Assembly: GCF_024756235.1 (NCBI RefSeq)
Contig: NZ_JANUGY010000007.1
Location: 248,001-312,000, forward strand
Length of the DNA stretch: 64,000 nt
Direction of reading: 5' to 3'
Source: Massilia kyonggiensis
Lineage (GTDB): Bacteria > Pseudomonadota > Gammaproteobacteria > Burkholderiales > Burkholderiaceae_D
Part shown: positions 1-8,281 of the stretch, in pieces
How the letters are laid out: each line of letters starts with the position of its first letter
Position numbering within the stretch: the first letter of the stretch is position 1
Made by a program: the position numbers and the translations under genes
Notes under the pieces: generated by a model
What the model was told of the DNA's origin: nothing
Databases searched by the model: none
What the model saw: the letters and a program-made list of their open reading frames with translations, nothing else

Positions 1-78
1 ATAGCTGGACCCGCCCAGCGGCGCCTGCAGGCGCCAGGCGCCCGCCGTCAACGTGATGATGTCGCCTGCCTCGACCAT
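1..78 (-). CDS. N-terminus of an unidentified protein (partial)
   Basis: An open frame of 26 codons starts at an ATG (complement of 76-78) and runs off the left edge. A GGGAGGGC ribosome-binding site lies just upstream on the minus strand. The visible peptide ends in LQAPLGGSSY. That could be the start of a glycine-rich nucleotide-binding loop as in Ser/Thr protein kinases, but too little is present to name it. It is divergent from the gene at 191. Confidence 0.45.
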   Translation of the reverse strand, partial: MVEAGDIITLTAGAWRLQAPLGGSSY

Positions 79-190
79 GTGCCCTCCCGAACGGGCAGCC
101 TGATGCCGCCTCATGGATGGGTAGCGGGGGGAGGGAGAAAACGTGTTAAAGTCGACAAGATTGCCGTGTCAATAACTCGTCGAGGAAGCC

Positions 191-586
191 ATGTCCAAAG
201 CCACATTCAGCGCCCGGGTGTTCGCCGTCTACGTGTTCGCCGTCAGTACCGTGCTGGTCGTCGCGCCGAACGTGCTGCTGTCCGTCTTCGGGATCGCGCC
301 CACGGCCGAGGTGTGGATCCGTGTCGCCGGCGTCCTCGCTTTCAACATCGGCGTGTATGCGTGGGTCTGCGCACGCTCCCGGGCGTTCCTGGAAGCGTCC
401 GTCTATACGCGTGCGCTCGTGTGCGCCGCGTTCGTCGTGTTCGCGCTGCTCGGCCTCGTCAGCCCGATGATCGTGCTGTTCGGGCTCGTCGACCTGGCCG
501 GCGGTGTCTGGACTTGGCTGGCGCTGAAAGCGGATGCCCGTGCCGTGGGCGCCGCACCGACGGGACTGCGCGCGAACGCCCAATAA
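191..586 (+). CDS. small integral membrane protein, function unknown
   Basis: This 131-residue protein is mostly hydrophobic, with four predicted membrane segments at roughly residues 8-28, 38-58, 74-94 and 96-114. Short basic or polar stretches separate them and the tail is soluble. The start is supported by GAGGAAGCC directly before the ATG. No catalytic motif is visible and I do not recognise the family beyond a generic four-helix inner-membrane protein. It converges on the glycine-zipper gene at 629, and a hairpin between the two can end transcription. Confidence 0.75.
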   Translation: MSKATFSARVFAVYVFAVSTVLVVAPNVLLSVFGIAPTAEVWIRVAGVLAFNIGVYAWVCARSRAFLEASVYTRALVCAAFVVFALLGLVSPMIVLFGLVDLAGGVWTWLALKADARAVGAAPTGLRANAQ

Positions 587-608
587 AAAACCGCGCACGA
601 GGCGCGGT
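585..608 (-). terminator. rho-independent terminator between convergent genes
   Basis: CCGCGC (591-596) pairs with GCGCGG (602-607) around a five-base loop. Read on the minus strand the stem is followed by six T residues, the classic form. It fits termination of the glycine-zipper gene that ends at 629. Confidence 0.75.
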
Positions 609-628
609 CTTCAGGGGGCATTCAACGA

Positions 629-1129
629 TCAGCGGTGCCAGCCACGGTCGTAGCCACGGTCGTGGTCACGGTCCCAGCCGCCGCGATCGCGGTCCCAGCC
701 GCGATGCCGGCCGCGGTCATGGTCGTAGCCGCGGCCCCGTTCGACGACGACGACGTCCGGACGCGAATTGTAGTAATAGCGGGGCGATTCGACATACACC
801 GGACGCGGTTGCACATAGACCGGACGGGACTCGACGTAGGCCGGTGCCGACTGGTAATAGCCGCCGTTGTAGCCACCGGAATAGCCACCCGAGTAGGCGT
901 AGCCGCGGTTGCGGTAGTAATAGTCGTCGTTCGTGCGGACCGAGTTGCCGACCGCCGCGCCGATGGCGCCGCCGACGAGCGCGCCGTCGCGGCCGCCCAC
1001 GCTGCCGCCGATGGCGGCGCCGGCCAGTGCACCCACGACCGTGTTCACACCCCGATCGTCAGCCATTGCCGAGGTGGACACGGCAGCTGCGGCCAGGAGC
1101 ATGGCACCAATGCATTTTTTCTTCAACAT
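629..1129 (-). CDS. glycine-zipper outer-membrane/periplasmic protein
   Basis: This is an exported protein of 166 residues. A signal peptide (MLKKKC..., ending near SAMA) is followed at about residues 25-62 by a glycine-zipper segment with GxxxG-type spacing (GALAGAAIGGSVGG, GGAIGAAVGNSV). This is as in the YMGG/OmpA-like glycine-zipper families that insert in or lie under the outer membrane. After that come Tyr/Pro-rich repeats of the form RPVYVxxRP, then a C-terminal tail made almost only of Asp, Arg, Gly, His and Trp. The chosen start has AAGGAAC upstream; an in-frame ATG seven codons earlier lacks such a site. Function is unknown; an envelope structural or stress role is inferred. Confidence 0.75.
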   Translation of the reverse strand: MLKKKCIGAMLLAAAAVSTSAMADDRGVNTVVGALAGAAIGGSVGGRDGALVGGAIGAAVGNSVRTNDDYYYRNRGYAYSGGYSGGYNGGYYQSAPAYVESRPVYVQPRPVYVESPRYYYNSRPDVVVVERGRGYDHDRGRHRGWDRDRGGWDRDHDRGYDRGWHR

Positions 1130-1334
1130 GGTTAGTTCCTTGCGCCTCAACGGGGATCGGGATGATCACAACTACGCCAGGCATGCAATCATCATAGATA
1201 CATCCGTGTATGCTGCCACGCGTTAATACAGATTATTACATCTGCTTCTGCCCCGGTAACATCGGTTACACCCGCCCTTGCAGACGCAGGAGGCCGCCCC
1301 ATCTTGGAGAGGTTATCGACTGACAGACCCCACC

Positions 1335-2477
1335 ATGGCGCGCCGGCGTTCTTTTGTTTCCATTCTTGCCATTCTCCTGCTGTTGCACGCATACATCGGC
1401 CTGCGCCTGTTGCCCGCGCTGGACGCCGGTGTGATCGGCATGCTGGCAGGGACGGCGTTCCTTGCCGTGTCGGCCGCGCTCGTACGCATCGGTCTCGTGG
1501 CGCCGAGCCTGCGCCGTACGCGCTGGTCCGAACCGCTCACGTGGGCGGGTTTGCTCGCGATGGGCCTGTTTTCCTCGCTCTTCGTGCTGACCCTGCTGCG
1601 CGACCTTTTACTGCTGGTCCTGGCGCTGGCCGGCGCGGGCGGCCCCGGCTTCACCCATGACAGCGCCGTCGCGGTGCCGCTGCTGGCGCTGGCCGTGACA
1701 TGCATCGGCTTCATTAACGCCCGGCGTGTGGCGCGCGTGGTCAAGGTCGAGGTCCCCATCGACGGCCTGCCGGAAGACCTGCACGGTTACTCGATTGCGC
1801 AGATTTCCGACATCCACGTGGGCCCGACTATCCGCCGGCCGTACCTGAACGCCATCGTCACGAAGGTCAACGCGCTCAGGCCGGACGCCATCGCCATCAC
1901 GGGCGACCTCGTCGACGGCAGCGTGCAGCGCCTGGCCATGCACACGGAACCGCTGGCGCGCCTGTCCGCGCCGGACGGTGCGTTCTTCGTCACCGGCAAC
2001 CATGAATACTATTCCGGCGCCGAGCAGTGGATCGCGGAAGTGCGCCGGCTGGGCTTGCGTGTGCTGTTGAACGAACACGTGATCCGGCGCCGGGGCGGCG
2101 CGACACTGATGATCGCCGGCGTCACGGATTACACGGCGCAGCATTTCAACCCCGCCCACAAGAGCGACCCGCACCTGGCCGCCGCAGGTGCGCCGGACGA
2201 TGTCGCCGTCCGCATCCTGCTGGCCCACCAGCCGCGCACGGCACCGGCCGCGGCCGATGCCGGCTTCGACCTGCAATTGTCCGGCCACACCCACGGCGGC
2301 CAGTTCGTCCCGTGGAATCTGTTCGTCCCGCTGCAGCAGCCGTTCGTCGCCGGCCTGAACCGCGTGCGTTCGCTGTGGGTGTACACGAGCCGCGGCACCG
2401 GGTACTGGGGACCGCCGAAGCGCTTCGGCGCGCCGTCCGAGATCACGCTCGTACGCCTCGTGCCCGGCCGGGTGTGA
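1335..2477 (+). CDS. membrane-anchored metallophosphoesterase (YaeI/YkuE type)
   Basis: This protein of about 380 residues has four hydrophobic segments in its first 130 residues. A calcineurin-like phosphoesterase domain follows. The dinuclear-metal motifs appear in order: SDIHVG, ITGDLVDG, TGNHEYY, LAHQP and LSGHTHGGQ. Relatives cleave phosphodiester or pyrophosphate bonds, and some act on UDP-diacylglucosamine or phospholipids; the substrate here is not predictable. The domain faces either the cytoplasm or the periplasm depending on topology. The start is uncertain. The ATG at 1335 has no close ribosome-binding site, whereas GGAGAGG sits six bases before an in-frame CTG at 1320. Confidence 0.88.
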   Translation: MARRRSFVSILAILLLLHAYIGLRLLPALDAGVIGMLAGTAFLAVSAALVRIGLVAPSLRRTRWSEPLTWAGLLAMGLFSSLFVLTLLRDLLLLVLALAGAGGPGFTHDSAVAVPLLALAVTCIGFINARRVARVVKVEVPIDGLPEDLHGYSIAQISDIHVGPTIRRPYLNAIVTKVNALRPDAIAITGDLVDGSVQRLAMHTEPLARLSAPDGAFFVTGNHEYYSGAEQWIAEVRRLGLRVLLNEHVIRRRGGATLMIAGVTDYTAQHFNPAHKSDPHLAAAGAPDDVAVRILLAHQPRTAPAAADAGFDLQLSGHTHGGQFVPWNLFVPLQQPFVAGLNRVRSLWVYTSRGTGYWGPPKRFGAPSEITLVRLVPGRV

Positions 2478-2558
2478 TTGAGTACGCCAATATATTTCCA
2501 CAAACACAAGCGGATGCGTTATCGTTTTGGTTTTTCCACCGACCAAAGGATTGCCAGC

Positions 2559-4004
2559 ATGAATCGCCTCCGTCTCCCGGCCTTGAGCCTGCTCGCCGCC
2601 TGCCTGCTGGGCAGTACCGCGAACGCCGCCACTCCCGGCAATGACCCGGCCGCGCTCGCCAAGGTGCGCGATACGGCCCTGCAAAGCGATTACGCCTACC
2701 AGCGGCTGGAAGACCTGACGGACCTCGTCGGCCCGCGCCTGTCCGGCTCCCCGGGCGCCGCCGCGGCCGTGACGCAGGTCGCCGATGAATTGCGCAAGCT
2801 GGGCGCCAAGGTCACGCTGCAGCCGGTCAAGGTGCCGCACTGGGTACGCGGTGAAGAGAAGGCGGCGCTGGTGGACTACCAGGGCCGTCCGGCCGGCGTC
2901 ACGCAAAAGATCGTGCTGACCGCGCTGGGCGGATCGGGCGCGACCCCGGCCGCCGGCATCACGGCGCCGGTGATCGTCGTGCGCACGTTCGAGGAACTGA
3001 AGGGGCGCGCGGCCGAGGTGAAGGGCCGCATCGTCCTGTTCGACGTGCCGTTCGACCAGAACATGGCGGACCGCGGCCTGGCAGGCACGGCCTATGGCCA
3101 GGCCGTCGCGTTCCGCGGGGCCGGCCCGCGCATGGCGGCCGAGATGGGCGCGGCGGCGGCCCTCGTGCGCGCCGTCGGCGGTGCCGCGTACCGCATCCCG
3201 CACACGGGCGCGACGCTCCTCAAGGACGATGCGCGCATTCCGGCGGCAGCGGTCACGATCGAAGACTCCCTGCTGATCGCGCGCCTGTCGAAGCGCGGTC
3301 CCGTCACCATGCACCTGACCCTGACGCCGCAGATCCTGCCGGACGCCGACAGCTACAACGTGATCGCCGACTGGCCGGGCACGGACAAGGCCGACGAGAT
3401 CGTGATCGTGTCGGGCCATCTGGATTCCTGGGACCTGGCGACCGGCGCCAACGACGACGCATCCGGCGTCGTCAGCGCGATGGAAGTGATCAACACGCTG
3501 CGCAAGCTGGATTATCGTCCGCGCCGCACGATCCGCGTCGTGGCCTGGATGAACGAGGAGAACGGCGGCCGCGGCGGGCACACGTATGACGCCGTCAACA
3601 AGAAGCTCGCCGGGAAGCATTTCGCGGCGTACGAGGACGATGGCGGCTCGGGCCGTCCGTTCGGCCTGCACGCGGGCATCAGCGTGGCCGGCGCCAAGCT
3701 GCTGGCGCCGCTGCAGGCTGCCCTGTATCCGATGGGCGCGGGCGCATTCCGCCGCGACGACGTCGTCGGTGCCGGCGACCTGCACGACCTGGAAGATTCG
3801 GGTGTGCCGACCTTCGAACCGTGGATCGATTCGTCCGATTACTTCAATTATCACCATACCCCCGCCGATACCTTCGATAAGGTGGATCCGGAAAACCTGC
3901 GCCGCCACGCCGCCGTCATGGCGACGACGGCCTGGTTCCTGGCCAACATGGACCAGCCGATCGGCCGCTCCAACGTCTTCACCGAGGCGAAGGCGGCGAA
4001 GTAA
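2559..4004 (+). CDS. secreted M28-family zinc aminopeptidase/carboxypeptidase
   Basis: This exported peptidase has 481 residues. The signal peptide ends near STANA. A protease-associated (PA-like) insert spans roughly residues 130-260. The M28 catalytic domain carries the co-catalytic zinc ligands HLDSWD and GANDDASG, the general-base pair NEEN, and a late histidine in YHHTPADTFD. M28 enzymes of this size are periplasmic or secreted and remove N-terminal amino acids or dipeptides. AAAGGA eight bases before the ATG supports this start over longer frames. It is preceded by the phosphoesterase and converges with the gene at 4049. Confidence 0.92.
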   Translation: MNRLRLPALSLLAACLLGSTANAATPGNDPAALAKVRDTALQSDYAYQRLEDLTDLVGPRLSGSPGAAAAVTQVADELRKLGAKVTLQPVKVPHWVRGEEKAALVDYQGRPAGVTQKIVLTALGGSGATPAAGITAPVIVVRTFEELKGRAAEVKGRIVLFDVPFDQNMADRGLAGTAYGQAVAFRGAGPRMAAEMGAAAALVRAVGGAAYRIPHTGATLLKDDARIPAAAVTIEDSLLIARLSKRGPVTMHLTLTPQILPDADSYNVIADWPGTDKADEIVIVSGHLDSWDLATGANDDASGVVSAMEVINTLRKLDYRPRRTIRVVAWMNEENGGRGGHTYDAVNKKLAGKHFAAYEDDGGSGRPFGLHAGISVAGAKLLAPLQAALYPMGAGAFRRDDVVGAGDLHDLEDSGVPTFEPWIDSSDYFNYHHTPADTFDKVDPENLRRHAAVMATTAWFLANMDQPIGRSNVFTEAKAAK

Positions 4005-4048
4005 CAGGAGCAGCCATGCGGCAGGCGGCGCACCGCCTGCCGTTGCCG

Positions 4049-4420
4049 TCATCCGGCGTCGATGCGCCGGATCGCACGGGCATGCCCGCGGAACGGACGG
4101 CCGTACACGGTCTGGATGCCGCTGGCAAAATTTTGCCCCCAGACCAGTTGCGGCCGTGTGTCGTGGTGCTCGTTCGACCAGTACCACACGCGATCGAACC
4201 CTTCGCGCAGGTTGGCGAACAGCAGGGCGAGCTCGCGCCGGGTCGGCAGCTCGCCCTGCTGCGCGGCAGCCCATTCGCGCGCGGCGGGCCAGCTGACGTC
4301 GGACGCTTCGTCCGGCAACAGCACCAGGTGGTAGTCGGACTCGCCGTTCTTGCCGAGTATCAGGCCGGCATAGGCTTCGCCTTCCTTCAACATTTCTTGG
4401 ATCCTCAGGTAGTCACCCAT
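4049..4420 (-). CDS. DUF1566-like small protein
   Basis: The protein is 123 residues, cytoplasmic, with no signal peptide. It contains the pattern LPTRRELALLF, then W-YWSNEH, then GQNFASGIQ and a final RARAIRR-type end. This resembles the Lcl/DUF1566 fold found as a ligand-binding or adhesin-like module and in phage-derived proteins. Here it stands alone. The role is unknown. It converges on the M28 peptidase gene and is followed upstream on the same strand by the YedK gene. Confidence 0.75.
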   Translation of the reverse strand: MGDYLRIQEMLKEGEAYAGLILGKNGESDYHLVLLPDEASDVSWPAAREWAAAQQGELPTRRELALLFANLREGFDRVWYWSNEHHDTRPQLVWGQNFASGIQTVYGRPFRGHARAIRRIDAG

Positions 4421-4579
4421 TGCGCAACCCTTTCGTCATGTCTTGCGGTCTCGTATGACCATCGATCGCCGCGCTTGGTTGCGACATTCGATAAGACCTA
4501 GCTCATAACGGCGTTTGCGACTATGGTTCTCAGCCTTCGTTTCGAGGCTGACCAGAGGAAATGTTTGTGTGGGGTTACG

Positions 4580-5251
4580 TCAGTCGTCCAGCGGCCGGAC
4601 GATCTCCGGGCCATCCGCGCCCGCGCGGTTCACGGCCGTGCTGACCTTGTACCACGCGAAGGCGTCCGCGGGCACGGCCGCATGGCGCGCCAGTTCGATG
4701 GCCTGCTGGGGCGACAGGCCCGGATCGAGCCACAATTTCGCGTCTTCCGCCTCCAGCACGACGGGACGGCGGTCGTGGATGTCCAGCATGCCGCCGGACG
4801 CGTCGTCCGTGACGATGACGAAGCCCGCCTCGGCCCGGTTCTCCTCGAACGGTCCGAAATTGGCGACGGCCAGCATGAACAGCGGGGCGTGGTCCTTGCG
4901 GTGGATGTGCCACGGCTGCTTGTGGCCTTTTTCTCCCGTCCACTCGTACCAGCCCTCGGCCGGCACGATGCCGCGCCCGTTCTTGACGAGCCGCGACCAG
5001 TAGCGGTTGGCCAGCTTTTCCAGCCGGGCGTTGATGACGATGGGCACTTTACCTTCAGCCCATTTCGCGCGGTAACTCCAGAACACGTCGTCCACGCGGT
5101 GCTCGCCGTCCTGCACGTGCATGACGGGGCGGTAGGTACCCGGGGCCGCATTCGTCGTCGGCCTGGACTCGCTGTCGAACACGGCGTCGGTCCAGCCGAT
5201 CAGGTTGGCGTAATGGCGCGCGGTCTGGCTTTGGTCAAATCGTCCACACAT
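4580..5251 (-). CDS. yedK: SOS-response-associated protein YedK/HMCES (abasic-site DNA-protein crosslinker)
   Basis: This 223-residue protein begins MCGRF, so Cys2 becomes the N-terminal residue after Met removal. In this family it forms a thiazolidine crosslink with abasic sites in single-stranded DNA, shielding them from cleavage. The other conserved active-site elements are visible: NAAPG, EGWYEW (the Glu) and IHDRRP (the His). Length matches the family. It lies downstream of the monooxygenase-fold gene on the same strand, about 60 bases away. No LexA-box was recognised upstream, so SOS control here is only the family expectation. Confidence 0.93.
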   Translation of the reverse strand: MCGRFDQSQTARHYANLIGWTDAVFDSESRPTTNAAPGTYRPVMHVQDGEHRVDDVFWSYRAKWAEGKVPIVINARLEKLANRYWSRLVKNGRGIVPAEGWYEWTGEKGHKQPWHIHRKDHAPLFMLAVANFGPFEENRAEAGFVIVTDDASGGMLDIHDRRPVVLEAEDAKLWLDPGLSPQQAIELARHAAVPADAFAWYKVSTAVNRAGADGPEIVRPLDD

Positions 5252-5309
5252 GGGACGATGGTAGCGCAGATGGCAGACGATGGCCGTCCGTTAGCGCGCG
5301 CCGCTCCGG

Positions 5310-5621
5310 TCAGTCCGGCAGGCCCGGCGCGGGCAGGCCCGGACCGGCGACGGGCTGCGTCTCGAAGCGTTCGCCGAAACCGGCGATCAGCGGCCGCGCT
5401 TTTGCGATGGCGGCCTGCACGGCGGGCAGCGCCAGCGACGCCTGATGGCTGTGCTGGCTGTCCCACACTTCCGTGATCCAGATGGCGTCCGGCTCGGCGT
5501 CGTCGTGCGCGATGACGTAACTGATGCAGCCCGGCATGTCCGTCGTGCCGTGGGCGAGGATGGCCGTCAGCGTGTCGCGCTGGCCTGGTGTGCAAAGGAT
5601 CTTGCCGATCAGTCCGTACAT
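5310..5621 (-). CDS. antibiotic-biosynthesis-monooxygenase (ABM) fold protein
   Basis: This is a 103-residue single-domain protein. It starts MYGLIGKI, followed by TPGQRD, PGCISY and WITEVWDSQ. This layout is typical of the small ferredoxin-like ABM family, which work as dimers and include quinol monooxygenases (YgiN), heme-degrading enzymes and many of unknown substrate. The Pro/Gly-rich last ten residues are likely disordered. The acyltransferase gene lies 12 bases upstream, so the two are probably co-transcribed. The substrate is unknown. Confidence 0.85.
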   Translation of the reverse strand: MYGLIGKILCTPGQRDTLTAILAHGTTDMPGCISYVIAHDDAEPDAIWITEVWDSQHSHQASLALPAVQAAIAKARPLIAGFGERFETQPVAGPGLPAPGLPD

Positions 5622-5633
5622 GGTGTCTCCGGT

Positions 5634-6674
5634 TCATGCGACGAGGCGGCGCGTGGACGCGAACCGCCACAACAATCCCGTCAGCGCCAGCGACAGCGCG
5701 AAGACGAGGGCGACGACGATGATATCCCAGCCAGGGACGGCGCGCAGCGGCGAATCCGGGCGCGCGAGCAGGTCGACGAAGAGGAAGTGCGACGCATAGA
5801 TGCCCAGCACGAGCGGACCGAGCCCCGCGAGGCGGGGAAAGCGCAGCGGCGCCGGATCCGACAGGGCCAGCATCGTCATGCCCAGCCCGTAAAAATAGGT
5901 GCCGATCACGAAATCCTGCGCCATGTTCGTGCCCCAACGCGCATGCAGCCAGGCCACCTCGGCCAGTTGCAGCACCAGCCCGCCCAGCGCCAGTGCGGGG
6001 CCGAGCCGGCGCCAGGACGGCCGGGGACCCGCGCGCTGCAGCCGGATCCCGGTGACGAACATGATCAGGCTGAAGCACAGGCCATTGCGGATATTGACGT
6101 GCGTATGGAAACCGAGGGGCGTATCGGCATACGCCTTGCCGGCGAGCCCGATGGCGTACAGCGCCACGGCCAGCACGACGAGGGTGCGCTCCCATCCCCG
6201 CGCGAGCAGGGCGCCGCTGACGAGGGCCGCCAGCGCCAGCGCCGGCAGGAACCACAGATGGACCTTGGTGCCCTGCAGCAGCAAAGTCGGCACGCCGGGC
6301 AGGGGACGCGTGGCCCCTTGCCAGCCCACCGCCGCGACCGTGATGAGGAAATAGATTGCGGACCAGGCGGCGAACAGCACGAGCACGCGCCGGGCGAGGG
6401 CGACGCCGGCCGTCCAGCACGCGGTGCGGTCCCGGCAGCGGCCGGCCCAAAAATAGCCGGACAACATGAAGAACAGGGGCACGGCAAAGCGCTCCAGCTG
6501 GTCGAGCAGCGTGCGGGCGTCGCCGCGCAGCCCGACCGCATCCGGGCCGGTGTGCGGCGCCGTGTGCAGAGCGATGACGGCGGCGATAGCCAGGACCCGG
6601 AAGACGTCGACGGACTGGATGCGTTCTGCGGCTGTATGCGGTGCGTGTTGTTTCTGCATCATCGTGGTCGGCAT
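5634..6674 (-). CDS. acyltransferase 3 family membrane protein
   Basis: The protein is 346 residues with about ten membrane segments. Near the N-terminus it has VDVFRVLAIAAVIALHTAPH, the acyltransferase-3 signature with the conserved His, and further on an MLSGYF motif. Family members (OafA/NodX/WecH-like) O-acetylate or succinylate surface sugars using cytoplasmic acyl donors. No glycan cluster is adjacent, so the target is unknown. The first 20 residues are polar and His-rich. It runs divergent from the diguanylate cyclase gene at 6847. Confidence 0.88.
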   Translation of the reverse strand: MPTTMMQKQHAPHTAAERIQSVDVFRVLAIAAVIALHTAPHTGPDAVGLRGDARTLLDQLERFAVPLFFMLSGYFWAGRCRDRTACWTAGVALARRVLVLFAAWSAIYFLITVAAVGWQGATRPLPGVPTLLLQGTKVHLWFLPALALAALVSGALLARGWERTLVVLAVALYAIGLAGKAYADTPLGFHTHVNIRNGLCFSLIMFVTGIRLQRAGPRPSWRRLGPALALGGLVLQLAEVAWLHARWGTNMAQDFVIGTYFYGLGMTMLALSDPAPLRFPRLAGLGPLVLGIYASHFLFVDLLARPDSPLRAVPGWDIIVVALVFALSLALTGLLWRFASTRRLVA

Positions 6675-6846
6675 ATCTTCGCTGATTTCGCCAAAAATCC
6701 GCCAAATAGTTCCTTATTGGCAAGATTATGTCACTCAAATTTGCTAAACTGGAGCTTATTTCCACTGCGCAATTTCGCGCGCCTTTCCCGGCAATCGTGC
6801 CAAGCTCGACAGTGTTGCACGGCCGGCCCATCCAGCCCGTTCCGAT

Positions 6847-8028
6847 TTGAGCGTCTTACTTTTACTGTTCGTCACCATCGCCCTGTCCGCGATCATGCTG
6901 ATGGTCTTGCGTTCGCTCGCCCGCAGCGACGTCGCCGGCGTGCGCGAGTGGACGGGTGCGAACGTCCTTGCCATTGCGGCGCTGTTGCTGTTCGCCGGCC
7001 GCGGACGGATCGCGGACGTGCTGTCGATCGACGTCGCGAACCTGCTGTTCCTGGGCGCGCCCGCACTGATGCATGCCGGCTTCGAGCGCCATCTCGGCCG
7101 CCCGGTCCCGTACCGCGCGCTGGCGGCGCTGGTGGCGACGTCGACCGTGGCGCTGGGCATCTTTCACTATGGAGTGGACGCGATGACGGTGCGCGTCGCG
7201 CTGTCGTCGCTGTTTCACGGCGCGGTGTGCGTCGCGATGGCGTGGGGACTGCGGCCGTGGGCACAGCCCGGCCGGGCCCGGTATCCGATCCGCTTCGCGT
7301 TCGGCGCCGCGGTGACCCTGGCGGGGGCCCACGCGGTGCGCGCCGTGCTGTACGCCTCGCACCACGACGCGCAGGTGACGCTGTTCGATGCGTCGCCCGT
7401 CAATCTCGTCTGCTTTGCCCTCGGCACGCTGGCGCTGCCCGGCCTGACGCTGGGCGCCGTGATGATGGCGAACGCCGGCCTGATCGGCCAGGCCCGGTAC
7501 GCGGCGGAACACGACCACCTGACGGGCGCCTGGTCGCGCCGCGCCTTCTTCGGCCGCGCCGAGCGCGCCCACGCGGACGCCGTGCGCACGGGCGAGCCGC
7601 TGTCGTTGCTGATCTTCGACGTCGACCACTTCAAGGCCATCAACGACACGCACGGACACGCCGTCGGCGACCGGGTGCTGGCCGACCTCGTCGCGCGCGC
7701 GGGCACGGTGCTGCGCAGCGACGGCTGCGCGCGCCTGGGCGGCGAGGAATTTGCGGTGCTGTTGCCGAAGACCACCGCGGACGCCGCCAGCCGCATGGGG
7801 GACGACCTGCGCCTCATGCTGGAGCGGGCCTTTGTCCCGAGTGTCGGCGGCGCGGGCGTGCGCTATACCGTCAGCGTGGGCGTGGCCACGCTGGACGTAG
7901 GCGAATTGCTGCCGGGTCTGATGCAGCGGGCGGATGCCGCGTTGTACGCCGCCAAGCGGGGGGGGCGCAATCGCGTCGTCGAAGCCCGTTCCGCGCCGTT
8001 TCCCGACACGGGTAGTCAGGTCGGATAA
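6847..8028 (+). CDS. membrane-bound diguanylate cyclase (GGDEF)
   Basis: This enzyme of about 393 residues has six to seven hydrophobic segments over residues 1-215 as a membrane sensor, then a GGDEF domain. The active-site GGEEF is at residues 298-302, so it should make cyclic-di-GMP from two GTP. The RxxD inhibitory site expected five residues before GGEEF is degenerate (LRSD), suggesting weak product inhibition. The start is uncertain: the TTG at 6847 lacks a clear ribosome-binding site and ATGs at 6895 and 6901 are alternatives. It is divergent from the acyltransferase. Confidence 0.9.
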   Translation: MSVLLLLFVTIALSAIMLMVLRSLARSDVAGVREWTGANVLAIAALLLFAGRGRIADVLSIDVANLLFLGAPALMHAGFERHLGRPVPYRALAALVATSTVALGIFHYGVDAMTVRVALSSLFHGAVCVAMAWGLRPWAQPGRARYPIRFAFGAAVTLAGAHAVRAVLYASHHDAQVTLFDASPVNLVCFALGTLALPGLTLGAVMMANAGLIGQARYAAEHDHLTGAWSRRAFFGRAERAHADAVRTGEPLSLLIFDVDHFKAINDTHGHAVGDRVLADLVARAGTVLRSDGCARLGGEEFAVLLPKTTADAASRMGDDLRLMLERAFVPSVGGAGVRYTVSVGVATLDVGELLPGLMQRADAALYAAKRGGRNRVVEARSAPFPDTGSQVG

Positions 8029-8155
8029 AACCGGCCACCGCGACGGTATTTCGGGCGTCGCGCGATTCCGGTCGTCTGTCGAAATAACTTACATTTACCT
8101 TGAAAAAAATACCAGCGGTTTAATAAGTCGTTGAATCGTTGGGAGTATCAAAGCG

Positions 8156-8171
8156 TGGCATATCACTTGCT
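8156..8171 (+). promoter_or_regulatory. sigma-54 (RpoN) -24/-12 promoter
   Basis: TGGCATATCACTTGCT fits the consensus TGGCAYRN4TTGCW at every defined position. Transcription would start near 8181-8184 and give a leader of about 100 bases before the amidase ATG at 8282. Published work in Zoogloea links PEP-CTERM genes to RpoN with the PrsK/PrsR two-component system. That fits the PEP-CTERM-like product encoded third in this operon. Confidence 0.72.
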
Positions 8172-8281
8172 TAAGCAGTCAGGCGACTTGGCGGGAAGGG
8201 ATGACTCAAAAAGGACTCTGCTGCTTGCTGGGAGTTCGGACTTCGATCGTCGAATGTTGGATCAACTCTGGAAGGAACGAT

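Noticed and set aside
1256..1269. GTAAC-ATCG-GTTAC inverted repeat before the phosphoesterase
   Set aside because: Five-base arms are expected by chance, and no linked promoter element was seen.
8029..8156. Left attachment-site copy of the tRNA-Leu 3' end
   Set aside because: I looked for TGGTGCCCGG and adjoining tRNA bases near the left border of the low-GC operon and found none.
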